In this document: piece by piece, positions 1 through 8,231 of the stretch
Numbering within the stretch: position 1 is the stretch's first letter
Layout: every line of letters starts with the position of its first letter
NCBI RefSeq assembly: GCF_900188395.1
Contig: NZ_FZOB01000005.1
Coordinates: forward strand, 72,121 to 136,120
DNA from: Desulfurobacterium atlanticum
GTDB taxonomy: Bacteria; Aquificota; Aquificia; Desulfurobacteriales; Desulfurobacteriaceae
Direction of reading: 5' to 3'
Length of the DNA stretch: 64,000 nt
Position numbers and translations under genes: made by a program
The notes under the pieces: model-generated
The model's input: only the letters and a program-made list of their open reading frames with translations
The model's database searches: none
What the model was told of the DNA's origin: nothing

Positions 1-1008
1 AACTGTTCCTGTATTTCCTTCTACAGCTTTATGAGGACATTTTAAGAGGCATCTTCCACAGAACATGCAATGAGAGAGAAAACCCTCTTCTTTTCTGAAT
101 GCGTCTGCCGGGCAGAACTCTTCCACAAAACACGGGCTGCAGTTTTTACATTTTTCTTTACTGAAAGAAAAACTTTCGTCAAATTTCCATACATCCTGGT
201 ACGATTTTTTACAGATAACATCTCTTCCAACTACATTTGCTACAGGGAGTGTGATTTTATCAGGCGTTTTCTTTACTATTTTTTTGTATTCCTCTTTCGT
301 TATTTTTCTTTTTATCCCAAGGCCAAGATAGTACTCTACACCTCCGCCTGTTTTAAATATTCCAAAATATTCCTTTTTAACCTCTCTTAAATCACATAAA
401 ACAGCTATGTTCGGCTTTTCAGGTTTACTTCTCGTTCCTTCTCCTGTTACTACTCCTGTTGTTCCGGCTATGAATATTTTTTCTCCCGGTTTTATGGTGA
501 AGTGTTCATGAGGATTTAGTGCTCCGCACCCTGAAAATGTAAACTCCCCGGGATTTAATGTATCTGCTGCAAATATTGTTTTTACAGGCTCATAACTTAT
601 GAATCCCATGTAGTTTTTTACACATACCCTTGTAAAGAAAAGTTTAGCGTAGTCAAAATCTTTTAAAGATAGATTAATTTCTAAAACATCTTTTTTTCCG
701 TTTAACTTTTCAGCTGTTACAATTGCTTTTACCTTTCTGCCTTCAATCAACTTCTGTATAAAAGCAGGTCTGCTAACTATACCATCAACAAGTCCAAGTG
801 TTTCGTTGGGTGCAGGACCAACAGAAGTATCTTCACCATCTATTGAAACTTTTACTGCTTTACGGTATTTTCCACTTTCTGCAAACCGAAATTCGTAGAT
901 GAGAGCCGGTGTTGAAATTACAGCAAAAGTTGCACAGGTAACACCATCTATCTGATTAAAAGGTATGGCTCTGGTTTGAATCTCTTCAACGGTATATATT
1001 CCTTCCAT
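1..1008 (-). CDS. DUF39 (HcyBio) protein with C-terminal ferredoxin domain, partial
   Basis: The gene runs off the left edge, leaving 336 residues. The start is ATG at 1008, with GGAG about 4 nt upstream (RC of 1012-1017). A GCGALNP motif lies near residue 160 and a GEGTRSKPEKPN motif near 190, as in the COG1900/DUF39 family. Two 4Fe-4S motifs follow: C287-x2-C290-x2-C293-x5-C299 and C314-x2-C317-x2-C320-x3-C324. DUF39 proteins with an associated ferredoxin convert L-aspartate semialdehyde and sulfide to homocysteine in methanogens and some anaerobes. I infer the same role here. The family call is from recalled motifs; the methanogenesis marker 16 subgroup is the main alternative. Confidence 0.6.
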   Translation of the reverse strand, partial: MEGIYTVEEIQTRAIPFNQIDGVTCATFAVISTPALIYEFRFAESGKYRKAVKVSIDGEDTSVGPAPNETLGLVDGIVSRPAFIQKLIEGRKVKAIVTAEKLNGKKDVLEINLSLKDFDYAKLFFTRVCVKNYMGFISYEPVKTIFAADTLNPGEFTFSGCGALNPHEHFTIKPGEKIFIAGTTGVVTGEGTRSKPEKPNIAVLCDLREVKKEYFGIFKTGGGVEYYLGLGIKRKITKEEYKKIVKKTPDKITLPVANVVGRDVICKKSYQDVWKFDESFSFSKEKCKNCSPCFVEEFCPADAFRKEEGFLSHCMFCGRCLLKCPHKAVEGNTGTV

Positions 1009-1091
1009 ACGTTCTCCTCAATAGGAATAGGTTTAATCTTCTCCCTGAAATACTTATAATTTATGTTGATTTCTTTCTTGTGGAGAGTGTT

Positions 1092-2042
1092 ATGGTAAGT
1101 TACGAGAAAATAAAAGCTTTTATAAGGCTTTCAAAGCCGTTTAAGTTTCTTACTATGATTTATCCGTTTCTCCTTGGAACGGTGATTGCCATATGGGATA
1201 CAGGAAAGGTGGATGTTGGACTTTTTCTTATCAGTCTTGGAATACTGATTTTAGCTGTTGAATGTGTTTATGTTCAGAATGATGTTGCCGATTTAAAAAC
1301 TGACAGTGAAAATCCTTCTGCTTTCACTGGTGGGTCAAAAGTTCTTGTGGAAGGGCTTATGAAGCCTAAAGAAGCCCTTTTTATTGCCTATCTTTCTGGT
1401 ATTCTTGCTGTTTTGCTCGGACTTATTTTTGTTTTTAAATACCGTTTTTCATGGAATTTTTACCTTTTATGTTTTGTTCTTTTTATTCTGGCTTACGGTT
1501 ATACCGGCTGGCCGTTTAAATTTGCTTATAGGGGACTTGGAGAAATTGTTCTTGCATTTACAAATGCCGTTGCTCCTACTCTTATAGCGTATATGTTTCA
1601 GGCAAGACATTTTTCATGGTTGCCTGTAGTTTTATCTGTTCCTTACATGGTTTCAGTGTTTGCTCAAAAAGTTTTGAGAGAATTTCCAGATTATGGACCG
1701 GATAGGAAAGCCGGGAAAAGGAATCTGGTTGTTAGATTTGGAAAAGAAAGAATGGCTCCTGTTTATTTTTTCTCCCTTTATGTTTATATTTTCTCTCTGA
1801 TTTTTGCTGTTTTCTTTCTGATTCATAAGAGATTATATCTTATATCGGTTTTACCCGTAGCTTATCTGTTTGTTCTCTGTTATAAAATTATATCTATCGT
1901 GAAGTGGCGTCCTGATTTTTATAACGATTACGAAGTGTTAAAAGTTTTAAATGGTAAAGGTTTTAAGTTGATGTTTGACACAAATATTGTGTTTATCTTT
2001 ATTCTTTTTCTGGATTTGTTTATAAAGAAGGTGAGAGGATAA
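1092..2042 (+). CDS. UbiA-family prenyltransferase (MenA-like)
   Basis: This is an integral membrane aromatic prenyltransferase of 316 aa. It carries the two Mg-diphosphate motifs of the family: N63-D64-x2-D67 (NDVAD) and D200-x3-D204 (DYGPD followed by RKAGKRNL). Several hydrophobic segments fill the rest. It probably attaches the polyprenyl chain of menaquinone, which suits an anaerobe with a Nuo complex, but family members with other substrates cannot be excluded. ATG at 1092 is preferred over GTG at 1080 because GGAGAG at 1082-1087 sits 4 nt before it. It is divergent from the DUF39 gene and convergent with the radical SAM gene. Confidence 0.8.
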   Translation: MVSYEKIKAFIRLSKPFKFLTMIYPFLLGTVIAIWDTGKVDVGLFLISLGILILAVECVYVQNDVADLKTDSENPSAFTGGSKVLVEGLMKPKEALFIAYLSGILAVLLGLIFVFKYRFSWNFYLLCFVLFILAYGYTGWPFKFAYRGLGEIVLAFTNAVAPTLIAYMFQARHFSWLPVVLSVPYMVSVFAQKVLREFPDYGPDRKAGKRNLVVRFGKERMAPVYFFSLYVYIFSLIFAVFFLIHKRLYLISVLPVAYLFVLCYKIISIVKWRPDFYNDYEVLKVLNGKGFKLMFDTNIVFIFILFLDLFIKKVRG

Positions 2043-2053
2043 TTTCCTCTCAC
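2031..2053. terminator. Bidirectional terminator-like hairpin
   Basis: A perfect 9-bp stem (2031-2039 with 2045-2053, gtgagagga/tcctctcac) has a 5-nt loop between the convergent UbiA and HemN-like genes and overlaps both 3' ends. The T tracts on either side are only moderate, so termination strength is uncertain. Confidence 0.5.
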
Positions 2054-3387
2054 TCATTTACAGCAAACGCTCTATCGGAATCATTAATAAGTTTTTTAAG
2101 TTCACTTTCAACTTCAACAGAACCCTTCTTTCCTATATACCTTAATCTGTTGGCATAAACGAAGAACTGTCTGAGCATTATCAGGAAGGCATACATCCCT
2201 TTTTTTGTTGTATAAACATTGCCCCTTTCTTCAGTTGCCATTCCCATGAGCTTAACAAACCGTGATTCCCACCACAGCCCCCTTTCATAAGGCACACCGA
2301 ATCTTTCTTCAAATTTCTCTTTGTTTAATCTTCTTCCAAAAAGACTCATCATCATGTAGTATCTCATGTGATCTTTCTTCGCAAGTTTATATGAACGCAT
2401 AATGGTTGGAAACTTACCTTCCTTTATAAGTGTTATGTAGAGAGGAATTGTGTAGGCGTTCATATTCACATACCCGTTGGAAAAAGAGAAAGAACCACAT
2501 CCAACTCCGATATAGTCCTGATAATCTACGATGTATTCATCTATCATATCTATCTTTTTATCTTCCCTTTTTCTTGAGAAGCACCAGGAAGAAGCTGGAA
2601 TATACTTTTCTCTCATTGTAGGAAGTATTGTATTGAAATACATGTTTTTTTCTTTATCATAATCAACTTTTCCCATCTGTTTGATGTTGTGAACATTTTG
2701 CTCTGCAACCATAAGAGGATAGCAGGTTATCTGGTCAGCTCCAAGCTCTATTGCCGTTTCAAGGTCTGATTTAAGAATCTCTTTTGTTTGCGTCGGCAGA
2801 TTAAATATGAAATCAAGATTTACTATTCTAAATTTTCCAATTAACTCTTTAACCCTTTCTTTTATCTCTTCTCCACTTCCATACTTTTCATATCTTCCTA
2901 TCTCTTTTAAAAGGGTATCATTAAAGCTCTGTATTCCCACAGAAAGCCTGTCAAGCCCTGCTTCCTGAAATATTTTCACCGTTTCATCGGAAATTCTTGG
3001 ATTTGCTTCTATGGAGATTTCTGTGATGTTAAACTCTTTTCTTATAAGTTGAAGAATTTCGGCTAGTTCATCTGGAACTGTTGTTGGAGTACCTCCGCCA
3101 ACGTATGCAGAGTTAAAGTCATAACCTAAATCTTTATACATCTCTATCTCTTTCTTTACCGCCTGGAAGTACTCTTTTATAGTATTTTTATACTTGTAAA
3201 GGTCGTAGCTGTTAAAGCAACAGAATGGACATACTTCTTCACAGTAAGGCACATGGATATAGAGAAGCTTCTTTCCTTTACTGTTCATATCATCAGCCGG
3301 TGCTTCTCCTACGGCTTTCCTGAAAACAAGTGTTTTAGAAAGTTTATATCTCATTGCTGGAACAAGGGCTGAATTGATTAAGTTCAT
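2050..3387 (-). CDS. HemN/HemW-like radical SAM protein
   Basis: The protein is 445 aa. The radical SAM cysteines are C49-x3-C53-x2-C56, followed by GGGTPT at 97-102, and the central region resembles coproporphyrinogen III oxidase-like proteins (SVGIQSFND). It lacks the N-terminal signature of true HemN, so it could be a HemN, a HemW-type heme chaperone, or a ChuW/HutW-like enzyme. The start ATG at 3387 has GGAGG a few bases upstream. It is a single gene with its own putative promoter and no heme gene beside it. The substrate is not decided by sequence. Confidence 0.75.
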   Translation of the reverse strand: MNLINSALVPAMRYKLSKTLVFRKAVGEAPADDMNSKGKKLLYIHVPYCEEVCPFCCFNSYDLYKYKNTIKEYFQAVKKEIEMYKDLGYDFNSAYVGGGTPTTVPDELAEILQLIRKEFNITEISIEANPRISDETVKIFQEAGLDRLSVGIQSFNDTLLKEIGRYEKYGSGEEIKERVKELIGKFRIVNLDFIFNLPTQTKEILKSDLETAIELGADQITCYPLMVAEQNVHNIKQMGKVDYDKEKNMYFNTILPTMREKYIPASSWCFSRKREDKKIDMIDEYIVDYQDYIGVGCGSFSFSNGYVNMNAYTIPLYITLIKEGKFPTIMRSYKLAKKDHMRYYMMMSLFGRRLNKEKFEERFGVPYERGLWWESRFVKLMGMATEERGNVYTTKKGMYAFLIMLRQFFVYANRLRYIGKKGSVEVESELKKLINDSDRAFAVNE

Positions 3388-3421
3388 TTAAATCCTCCGT
3401 ATAAGCTTCCTCCAATTAACA

Positions 3422-3451
3422 ATTATAGTTTATAAACTTCTGAATAAACAA
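3422..3451 (-). promoter_or_regulatory. Putative promoter of the HemN-like gene
   Basis: On the minus strand a -10 TATAAT (RC of 3422-3427) lies 18 nt from a weak -35 TTGTTT (RC of 3446-3451), about 35 nt upstream of the start codon. Confidence 0.4.
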
Positions 3452-3471
3452 ATCTTTCTGTTTTAAAATTT

Positions 3472-4071
3472 TTATTTAAGAATATTGAGCAATTCAATAA
3501 AGTTGATTGAAAATTTTTCTTGAGGTTTCTCTTTTAACGGTTGCAGTTCTGTTGATTTTATCTGCTCCCTGTTTTCTACCAATCTTTCAAAAGCTTCTTT
3601 TCCTGTTAGAGTTTTCTTTGATATTTTGTCAACAAAGTATGCATCAACATATTTCCTGTTATAAAGATACAGTTTCCCTTTAAATGTCGTTCCGTGAAGG
3701 TTAACTATCCAGTTGGTATCAAGTGATAGAAGGTTTAAAAGGAATTCCTCTATCCAGCTTTTCTCTTTTGGTTTGCTTATTTCAGCTTCTTCAAGGATTT
3801 TCATTACACAGTGAACATCACAAGACATTCTGTTTTCCACAGATTTACTTAAAGGGATTATGTCAAGTTTCTCAATCTCCATTCTTTTCTCTACTATTTT
3901 TTTAAATGCTTCAAAATCTTTTAGGCTGGTTTCATTTTCTTTATATTCTGCAGCGATAACCATTTTGTTTTCTATGTAAAGAGTGGCTTCCGCATCGGAA
4001 AATTTGATAATAATTTCCCACGGATGGAAAGCTTTTAATGCTAAAAAAAGCACTTTTTCAAGTATAAGCAT
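3472..4071 (-). CDS. Unknown protein encoded with a response regulator
   Basis: This 199-aa soluble protein has no motif I can name firmly. It has two segments of similar flavour, residues about 15-60 and 120-175. The second (GKLYLYNRKYVDAYFVD, then GKEAFERLVENRE) recalls DUF4388-type domains that accompany two-component genes. It starts 9 nt after the stop of the receiver-domain gene, so the two are probably co-transcribed and may be functional partners. GAGG precedes the ATG. The domain suggestion is tentative. Confidence 0.55.
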   Translation of the reverse strand: MLILEKVLFLALKAFHPWEIIIKFSDAEATLYIENKMVIAAEYKENETSLKDFEAFKKIVEKRMEIEKLDIIPLSKSVENRMSCDVHCVMKILEEAEISKPKEKSWIEEFLLNLLSLDTNWIVNLHGTTFKGKLYLYNRKYVDAYFVDKISKKTLTGKEAFERLVENREQIKSTELQPLKEKPQEKFSINFIELLNILK

Positions 4072-4080
4072 CTTATTTCC

Positions 4081-4446
4081 TCATTTAATTATTTTTTCTA
4101 TTTTTTCTTCAAGTTCTTCTGATGATATAGGTTTTTTTATAAATTCATCAAAAACATCTTTGTACTTCTCAAACTCTTCGGGATACATTGTAAGAGCTAT
4201 AACTTTACTTTCAGGGTATTTTCTTTTAACAAATTTCGCCAGTTCTGTTCCTAAACCGTCTTTTAAGTTTATATCAGTAATTACCAGGTTAAACTGTTCT
4301 TTTTGCAGTTTCTTTACAGCTTCTTTATAACTTTCAGCCTGCTCTATATGGGAAAGGTTTAGTTTTCCCTTGCTTTGAGCAATTTTTAGAGCTTCTTCCA
4401 TTATAAGTCTTGTGAATAGAACATCATCAACGATTAAAGCTTTCAA
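4081..4446 (-). CDS. Stand-alone response regulator receiver protein (CheY-like)
   Basis: This is a single receiver domain of 121 aa with no output domain. The acidic pair is D7-D8 (LIVDD), the phospho-acceptor D58 (VITDIN), the switch T86 (ALTM) and the lysine K105 (KKP). I chose TTG at 4446 rather than an ATG 30 nt upstream, because GGAGG (RC of 4453-4457) lies 6 nt from it and the protein then begins directly at the first beta strand. It forms an operon with the unknown 199-aa protein. No kinase or chemotaxis gene is visible in the window. Confidence 0.85.
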   Translation of the reverse strand: MKALIVDDVLFTRLIMEEALKIAQSKGKLNLSHIEQAESYKEAVKKLQKEQFNLVITDINLKDGLGTELAKFVKRKYPESKVIALTMYPEEFEKYKDVFDEFIKKPISSEELEEKIEKIIK

Positions 4447-4554
4447 AATGTGCCTCCTTTTCCCATTAGCAATCAATATTATCTCAAAAATAATTTTCTT
4501 GTAAAATAACGCATATATTACTGTTTGTGCAGTTGAGCAAAAAGGAGAAAATTT

Positions 4555-5301
4555 ATGAACATTTTACTTTCAAACGATGATGGTATAAGGTCTGAAGGTT
4601 TAAAAGCTCTTTACGATGTTCTATGTGAGTTTGGCAATGTTGTTGTAGTAGCCCCTGATAGGGAAAGAAGTGCAGTTGGCAGGGCTTTAACATTACATAG
4701 ACCTATAAGATGTGAAAAAGTGGCTGAAAACTGGTATGCTGTTGATGGAACACCTACAAGCTGTGTTTATATAGGTGTTCATGCTGTTATGAACGGTAAA
4801 AGACCGGACATGATAATCGGAGGGATAAATAGAGGACCAAATCTTGGTGAAGATATTACATACTCCGGGACTGTTTCCATAGCGATGGAAGGTGCTCTAT
4901 TAGGAATTCCGTCTATAGCTTTTTCCCTTGCTGCTTTTAAAGACTTTCATTGGGAATCAGCTGCGAAATGGGCAAAAAAAGTTGTAAAAACAGTAATAGA
5001 AGAAGGGTTACCGGACGGTTGCTGTTTGAATGTTAATATTCCAAATCTGCCTTTTGAGAGTATAAAAGGTATAAAAATTACAAGACAGGGAAAAAAAGCT
5101 TACAGTGAAAAAGTGGAGGAACGTAAAGATCCCTGGGGTAGAAGCTATTTCTGGATAGGTGGTGAGGAGCCGAACTGGAAAGCAGAACCTGGTACAGATT
5201 ACTGGGCTATAAAAAAAGATTTTGTTTCAATAACACCTATTCAGCTTGACCTTACAGATTATAAAGCTCTTGCAGTACTTGAAAACTACAATTGGAAGTA
5301 A
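4555..5301 (+). CDS. surE: 5'/3'-nucleotidase SurE
   Basis: The protein is 248 aa, the usual SurE length. The N-terminal NDDG (residues 7-10) supplies the metal-binding aspartates. GGINRGPNLGEDITYSGTV near residues 91-109 and GTPTSCV near 66-72 are also typical. SurE is a cytoplasmic metal-dependent phosphatase acting on nucleoside monophosphates. A GGAG site precedes the ATG. The gene is divergent from the response regulator and ends in a hairpin shared with nuoN. Confidence 0.93.
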   Translation: MNILLSNDDGIRSEGLKALYDVLCEFGNVVVVAPDRERSAVGRALTLHRPIRCEKVAENWYAVDGTPTSCVYIGVHAVMNGKRPDMIIGGINRGPNLGEDITYSGTVSIAMEGALLGIPSIAFSLAAFKDFHWESAAKWAKKVVKTVIEEGLPDGCCLNVNIPNLPFESIKGIKITRQGKKAYSEKVEERKDPWGRSYFWIGGEEPNWKAEPGTDYWAIKKDFVSITPIQLDLTDYKALAVLENYNWK

Positions 5302-5330
5302 GGGGAAATTTGTTCTCCCCTTACTTTATC
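5296..5330. terminator. Bidirectional rho-independent terminator (surE/nuoN)
   Basis: A perfect 11-bp stem, 5296-5306 (aagtaagggga) with 5316-5326 (tccccttactt), has a 9-nt loop. It overlaps the stop codons of the convergent surE and nuoN, and T-rich sequence follows on both sides. Confidence 0.75.
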
Positions 5331-6727
5331 ATATTTGTTGCTTTTATTGCTAACTGATAAATTGGGCTTGGTATGATACCTATTAAGAATACTATCGCTG
5401 ATAGTATAAGTGCAACAGAAGAATCAAACAGCGAGATGGAAATATCTTTTTCTTCATTTCCTTCTTCAGCATAGGAGAATCTTACAAGTTTTAGATAGTA
5501 ATAAGCTGAAATGGCGGTATTAAGCGCTGCCACCACAATTAACCAATCAAATCCTTTCCCCCAGGCACCTGTTAAAAGGAAAAATTTGCCTATAAATCCA
5601 CATGTTGGCGGTAAGCCTGTAAGTGCCATAGCTGCTACTGTGATTGCAAATGCCAGTACAGGAGCTTTTCTATACAGTCCTTTAAGGTTTTCAAAAGTAA
5701 TGTTTTCTCCACTTTTTGAAATCTTACAGATAACCCAGAATGCTAAAAAGTTCATAAAAATGTATCCTACTGCGTAAAATACCACATTTGCAAGGGAATC
5801 TTTTGATTGAACAAGAAGTGCTACTGTCATATAACCTGCATGGGCTACACTTGAGTATCCAAGAACTCTTTTGATGTCGTTTTGAACAAGGGCTGTAATA
5901 TTTCCGACCGTCATTGCAATGGCTGCAAATACAGCAAGGGTTGAAGCAACAGCAGCTGAAGGATATACAGCTTCAAGTATTCTTATTAAAACGATTATTG
6001 AGCCAAGTTTTGGAATTGTAGCTGAATATGCGGCTGTTTCATTTGACATTCCCTGATACGCATCAGGAGCCCAGAAATGGAAGGGGAACAGGGCAATTTT
6101 AAAGAGAAATCCAACTATAAATAGTGTAAGTCCGACAGTAGCCATAGGATGGGTATTTAAGTTCCATGCTATACTTTTAAATTGTGAAAGAAATGTTGTG
6201 TGAGCATCAGCGTATATAAAGGATAATCCGTAAAGAGATATTGCCGTCATAACAGCACTGAACATTATGTATTTAATACCTGCTTCAGCAGCCTCTTTAC
6301 TCTTTGCTCTTAAAGGAACAACAGCATAAAACGCGTAGGATGCTATCTCAAGAGCTATGTATATCGTTATAAGTTCTACAGCAGAAGAGATTAGCATTAA
6401 TCCAAGAGCACTAAGTGACAAAAGTAAAAGATAGTCAGGTTTTTTTTCATCTTCAACAGTTTTGTTCTTTACCGCAAGAAGTGAAAAAAGGAAGAACCCG
6501 ATAGATATTGTTGCTTTAAAAATTTGAGAGAGAAGGTCAATTTTATACGTCCCGTAAAATAAAGTGCCTGAATTAAATAAAGAAAGAACAGAAACAACCA
6601 CTCCTATTGCTGTAAGATAAGGAAACCAGGAAACATTTTTTTCCCATCTACTTACTGCAAGTATGAAAAGCACCACTACTATAAAAAGTTGAAACAGTTC
6701 CGGAATTACAAGGGCAAATCCGTTCAT
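5321..6727 (-). CDS. nuoN: Quinone oxidoreductase subunit N (antiporter-like)
   Basis: The 468-aa protein has about 14 hydrophobic segments and the antiporter signature LFKIALFPFHFWAPDAYQG with the TM7-type lysine. TM5-type YIALEIASYAFYAV supplies the glutamate. It belongs to the proton-translocating membrane arm of complex I and is the last gene of the operon. Its start overlaps the nuoM stop by 4 nt (ATGA), implying translational coupling. Confidence 0.92.
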   Translation of the reverse strand: MNGFALVIPELFQLFIVVVLFILAVSRWEKNVSWFPYLTAIGVVVSVLSLFNSGTLFYGTYKIDLLSQIFKATISIGFFLFSLLAVKNKTVEDEKKPDYLLLLSLSALGLMLISSAVELITIYIALEIASYAFYAVVPLRAKSKEAAEAGIKYIMFSAVMTAISLYGLSFIYADAHTTFLSQFKSIAWNLNTHPMATVGLTLFIVGFLFKIALFPFHFWAPDAYQGMSNETAAYSATIPKLGSIIVLIRILEAVYPSAAVASTLAVFAAIAMTVGNITALVQNDIKRVLGYSSVAHAGYMTVALLVQSKDSLANVVFYAVGYIFMNFLAFWVICKISKSGENITFENLKGLYRKAPVLAFAITVAAMALTGLPPTCGFIGKFFLLTGAWGKGFDWLIVVAALNTAISAYYYLKLVRFSYAEEGNEEKDISISLFDSSVALILSAIVFLIGIIPSPIYQLAIKATNMIK

Positions 6728-8217
6728 CTTCTCTCTCCATGCCAGATATTAGGTGATTTTTTAAGTTTTCCAGACGAGTTTTTCTCCACATGGATTATTA
6801 AATCTTTGACAGATGGTTCTATGGTTTTTATAAACAGTTTTGGAGCAACTCCTATATAAACTACAAGTAGAGCAAGTGGAATCAACATCGCCATTTCTCT
6901 GATATTAAGGTCCTTCCAGTTTTTAGCTTTTGACGGTTCTCCCCATGCAAGCTTTATGGTTAACCTTAGCATATATGCAGCTGCAAGCATTGCTCCAGGA
7001 ATCACTGCAAGCCCTGTCGGTACGTCTTTAGCAAAAGTTCCTATAAGAACCATAGCTTCACCCACAAAACTGTTTGTTCCAGGAAATCCAAAAGATGCAA
7101 GAGAAAAGAGAAGAAAAAAACCTGTAAATATGGGCAGATATTTTGAAAGACCTAAATTGTCAACTATCTCTCTGCTGTGGCTTCTTTCATATAAAGCACC
7201 AACCATTATAAAAAGGGCACCTGTAACAATTCCGTGGTTTAACATCTGCATTATGGCGCCTTCTATACCAAACAGATTAAACATAAAGATACCCAGAGTT
7301 ACAAACCCCATATGAGCTACAGATGAATAAGCTATAAGCTTTTTAATATCTGTCTGTCCAAGGGCAACAAATCCACCATAAATGATTGAAATTACAGAAA
7401 GGACAATCATTAAAGGGGCAAGCGTTAGACTTCCTTCAGGAGTAAGGGGAAGACATAACCTTAAAAATCCGTAAGTTCCCATTTTAAGGAGTATTGAAGC
7501 AAGAATTACACTACCGGCTGTTGGAGCTTCAACGTGAGCTGCAGGTAGCCATGTGTGAAGCGGAAACGTTGGAACTTTAATAGCAAAGGCGATTGCCATA
7601 GCGATAAACGTAAGAATCTGGAATGTGAGAGAAAATTTACGATTCATAAGCTCAGGAATTGAGAAAGTGCCTCCTGCTTTGTAAAAGGCGATAATGGAAA
7701 CAAGCAACAGCACGCTTCCTGCAAGTGTGTAAAGGAAAAATTTAATAGAAGCGTATTTTTTTCGTGGTCCTCCCCAGATGGCTATGATCAGATACATCGG
7801 TATAAGTATCGCTTCCCAGAAAATGTAAAACAGGACGAGGTTTAAAGAAGAAAATAGTCCTACACATGCTGCAGTTGTAAGAAGTATTGCTATGTGAAAC
7901 TCTTTTACTCTTTTCTTTATGTAAGTCCAGGAACATAGGACGGTAATTGGAAGAAGAAAAGTTGTCAAAAGCACCATCAAAATACTTATTCCATCAACAC
8001 CAAGATAATAGTTAAGTCCCAGGGAAGGTATCCATGGTATCTTTTCTACAAACTGAAAACCACCATCCGGCTTAAAGCCGGTAATTAAAGGTATAGAAAG
8101 TAAAATCTCTCCAAATCCAACGATGAGGGAATAAATCCTCACAGCCTTCTCATCCTTTATAAAAGGAACCACCAAAGCCGCCACTATCGGAAGAAGTATC
8201 AATCCGGTTAAAACCAT
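6724..8217 (-). CDS. nuoM: Quinone oxidoreductase subunit M (antiporter-like)
   Basis: The 497-aa polytopic protein contains FAIKVPTFPLHTWLPAAHVE, with the conserved TM7 lysine and HTWLP, and YIFWEAILIPMYLII, with the TM5 glutamate. GVDGISILMVLLTTF near the N-terminus is typical of NuoM. It is a proton-channel subunit of the membrane arm. It lies 14 nt after the NuoL-like gene and overlaps nuoN by 4 nt. The C-terminus carries a short hydrophilic tail that is lysine/serine rich. Confidence 0.92.
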   Translation of the reverse strand: MVLTGLILLPIVAALVVPFIKDEKAVRIYSLIVGFGEILLSIPLITGFKPDGGFQFVEKIPWIPSLGLNYYLGVDGISILMVLLTTFLLPITVLCSWTYIKKRVKEFHIAILLTTAACVGLFSSLNLVLFYIFWEAILIPMYLIIAIWGGPRKKYASIKFFLYTLAGSVLLLVSIIAFYKAGGTFSIPELMNRKFSLTFQILTFIAMAIAFAIKVPTFPLHTWLPAAHVEAPTAGSVILASILLKMGTYGFLRLCLPLTPEGSLTLAPLMIVLSVISIIYGGFVALGQTDIKKLIAYSSVAHMGFVTLGIFMFNLFGIEGAIMQMLNHGIVTGALFIMVGALYERSHSREIVDNLGLSKYLPIFTGFFLLFSLASFGFPGTNSFVGEAMVLIGTFAKDVPTGLAVIPGAMLAAAYMLRLTIKLAWGEPSKAKNWKDLNIREMAMLIPLALLVVYIGVAPKLFIKTIEPSVKDLIIHVEKNSSGKLKKSPNIWHGERR

Positions 8218-8231
8218 GGAACCACTCCGTT

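Noticed and set aside
42-230. 62-aa minus-strand reading frame at the left edge
   Set aside because: It lies in another frame within the DUF39/ferredoxin gene, whose translation there shows eight ordered iron-sulfur cysteines.
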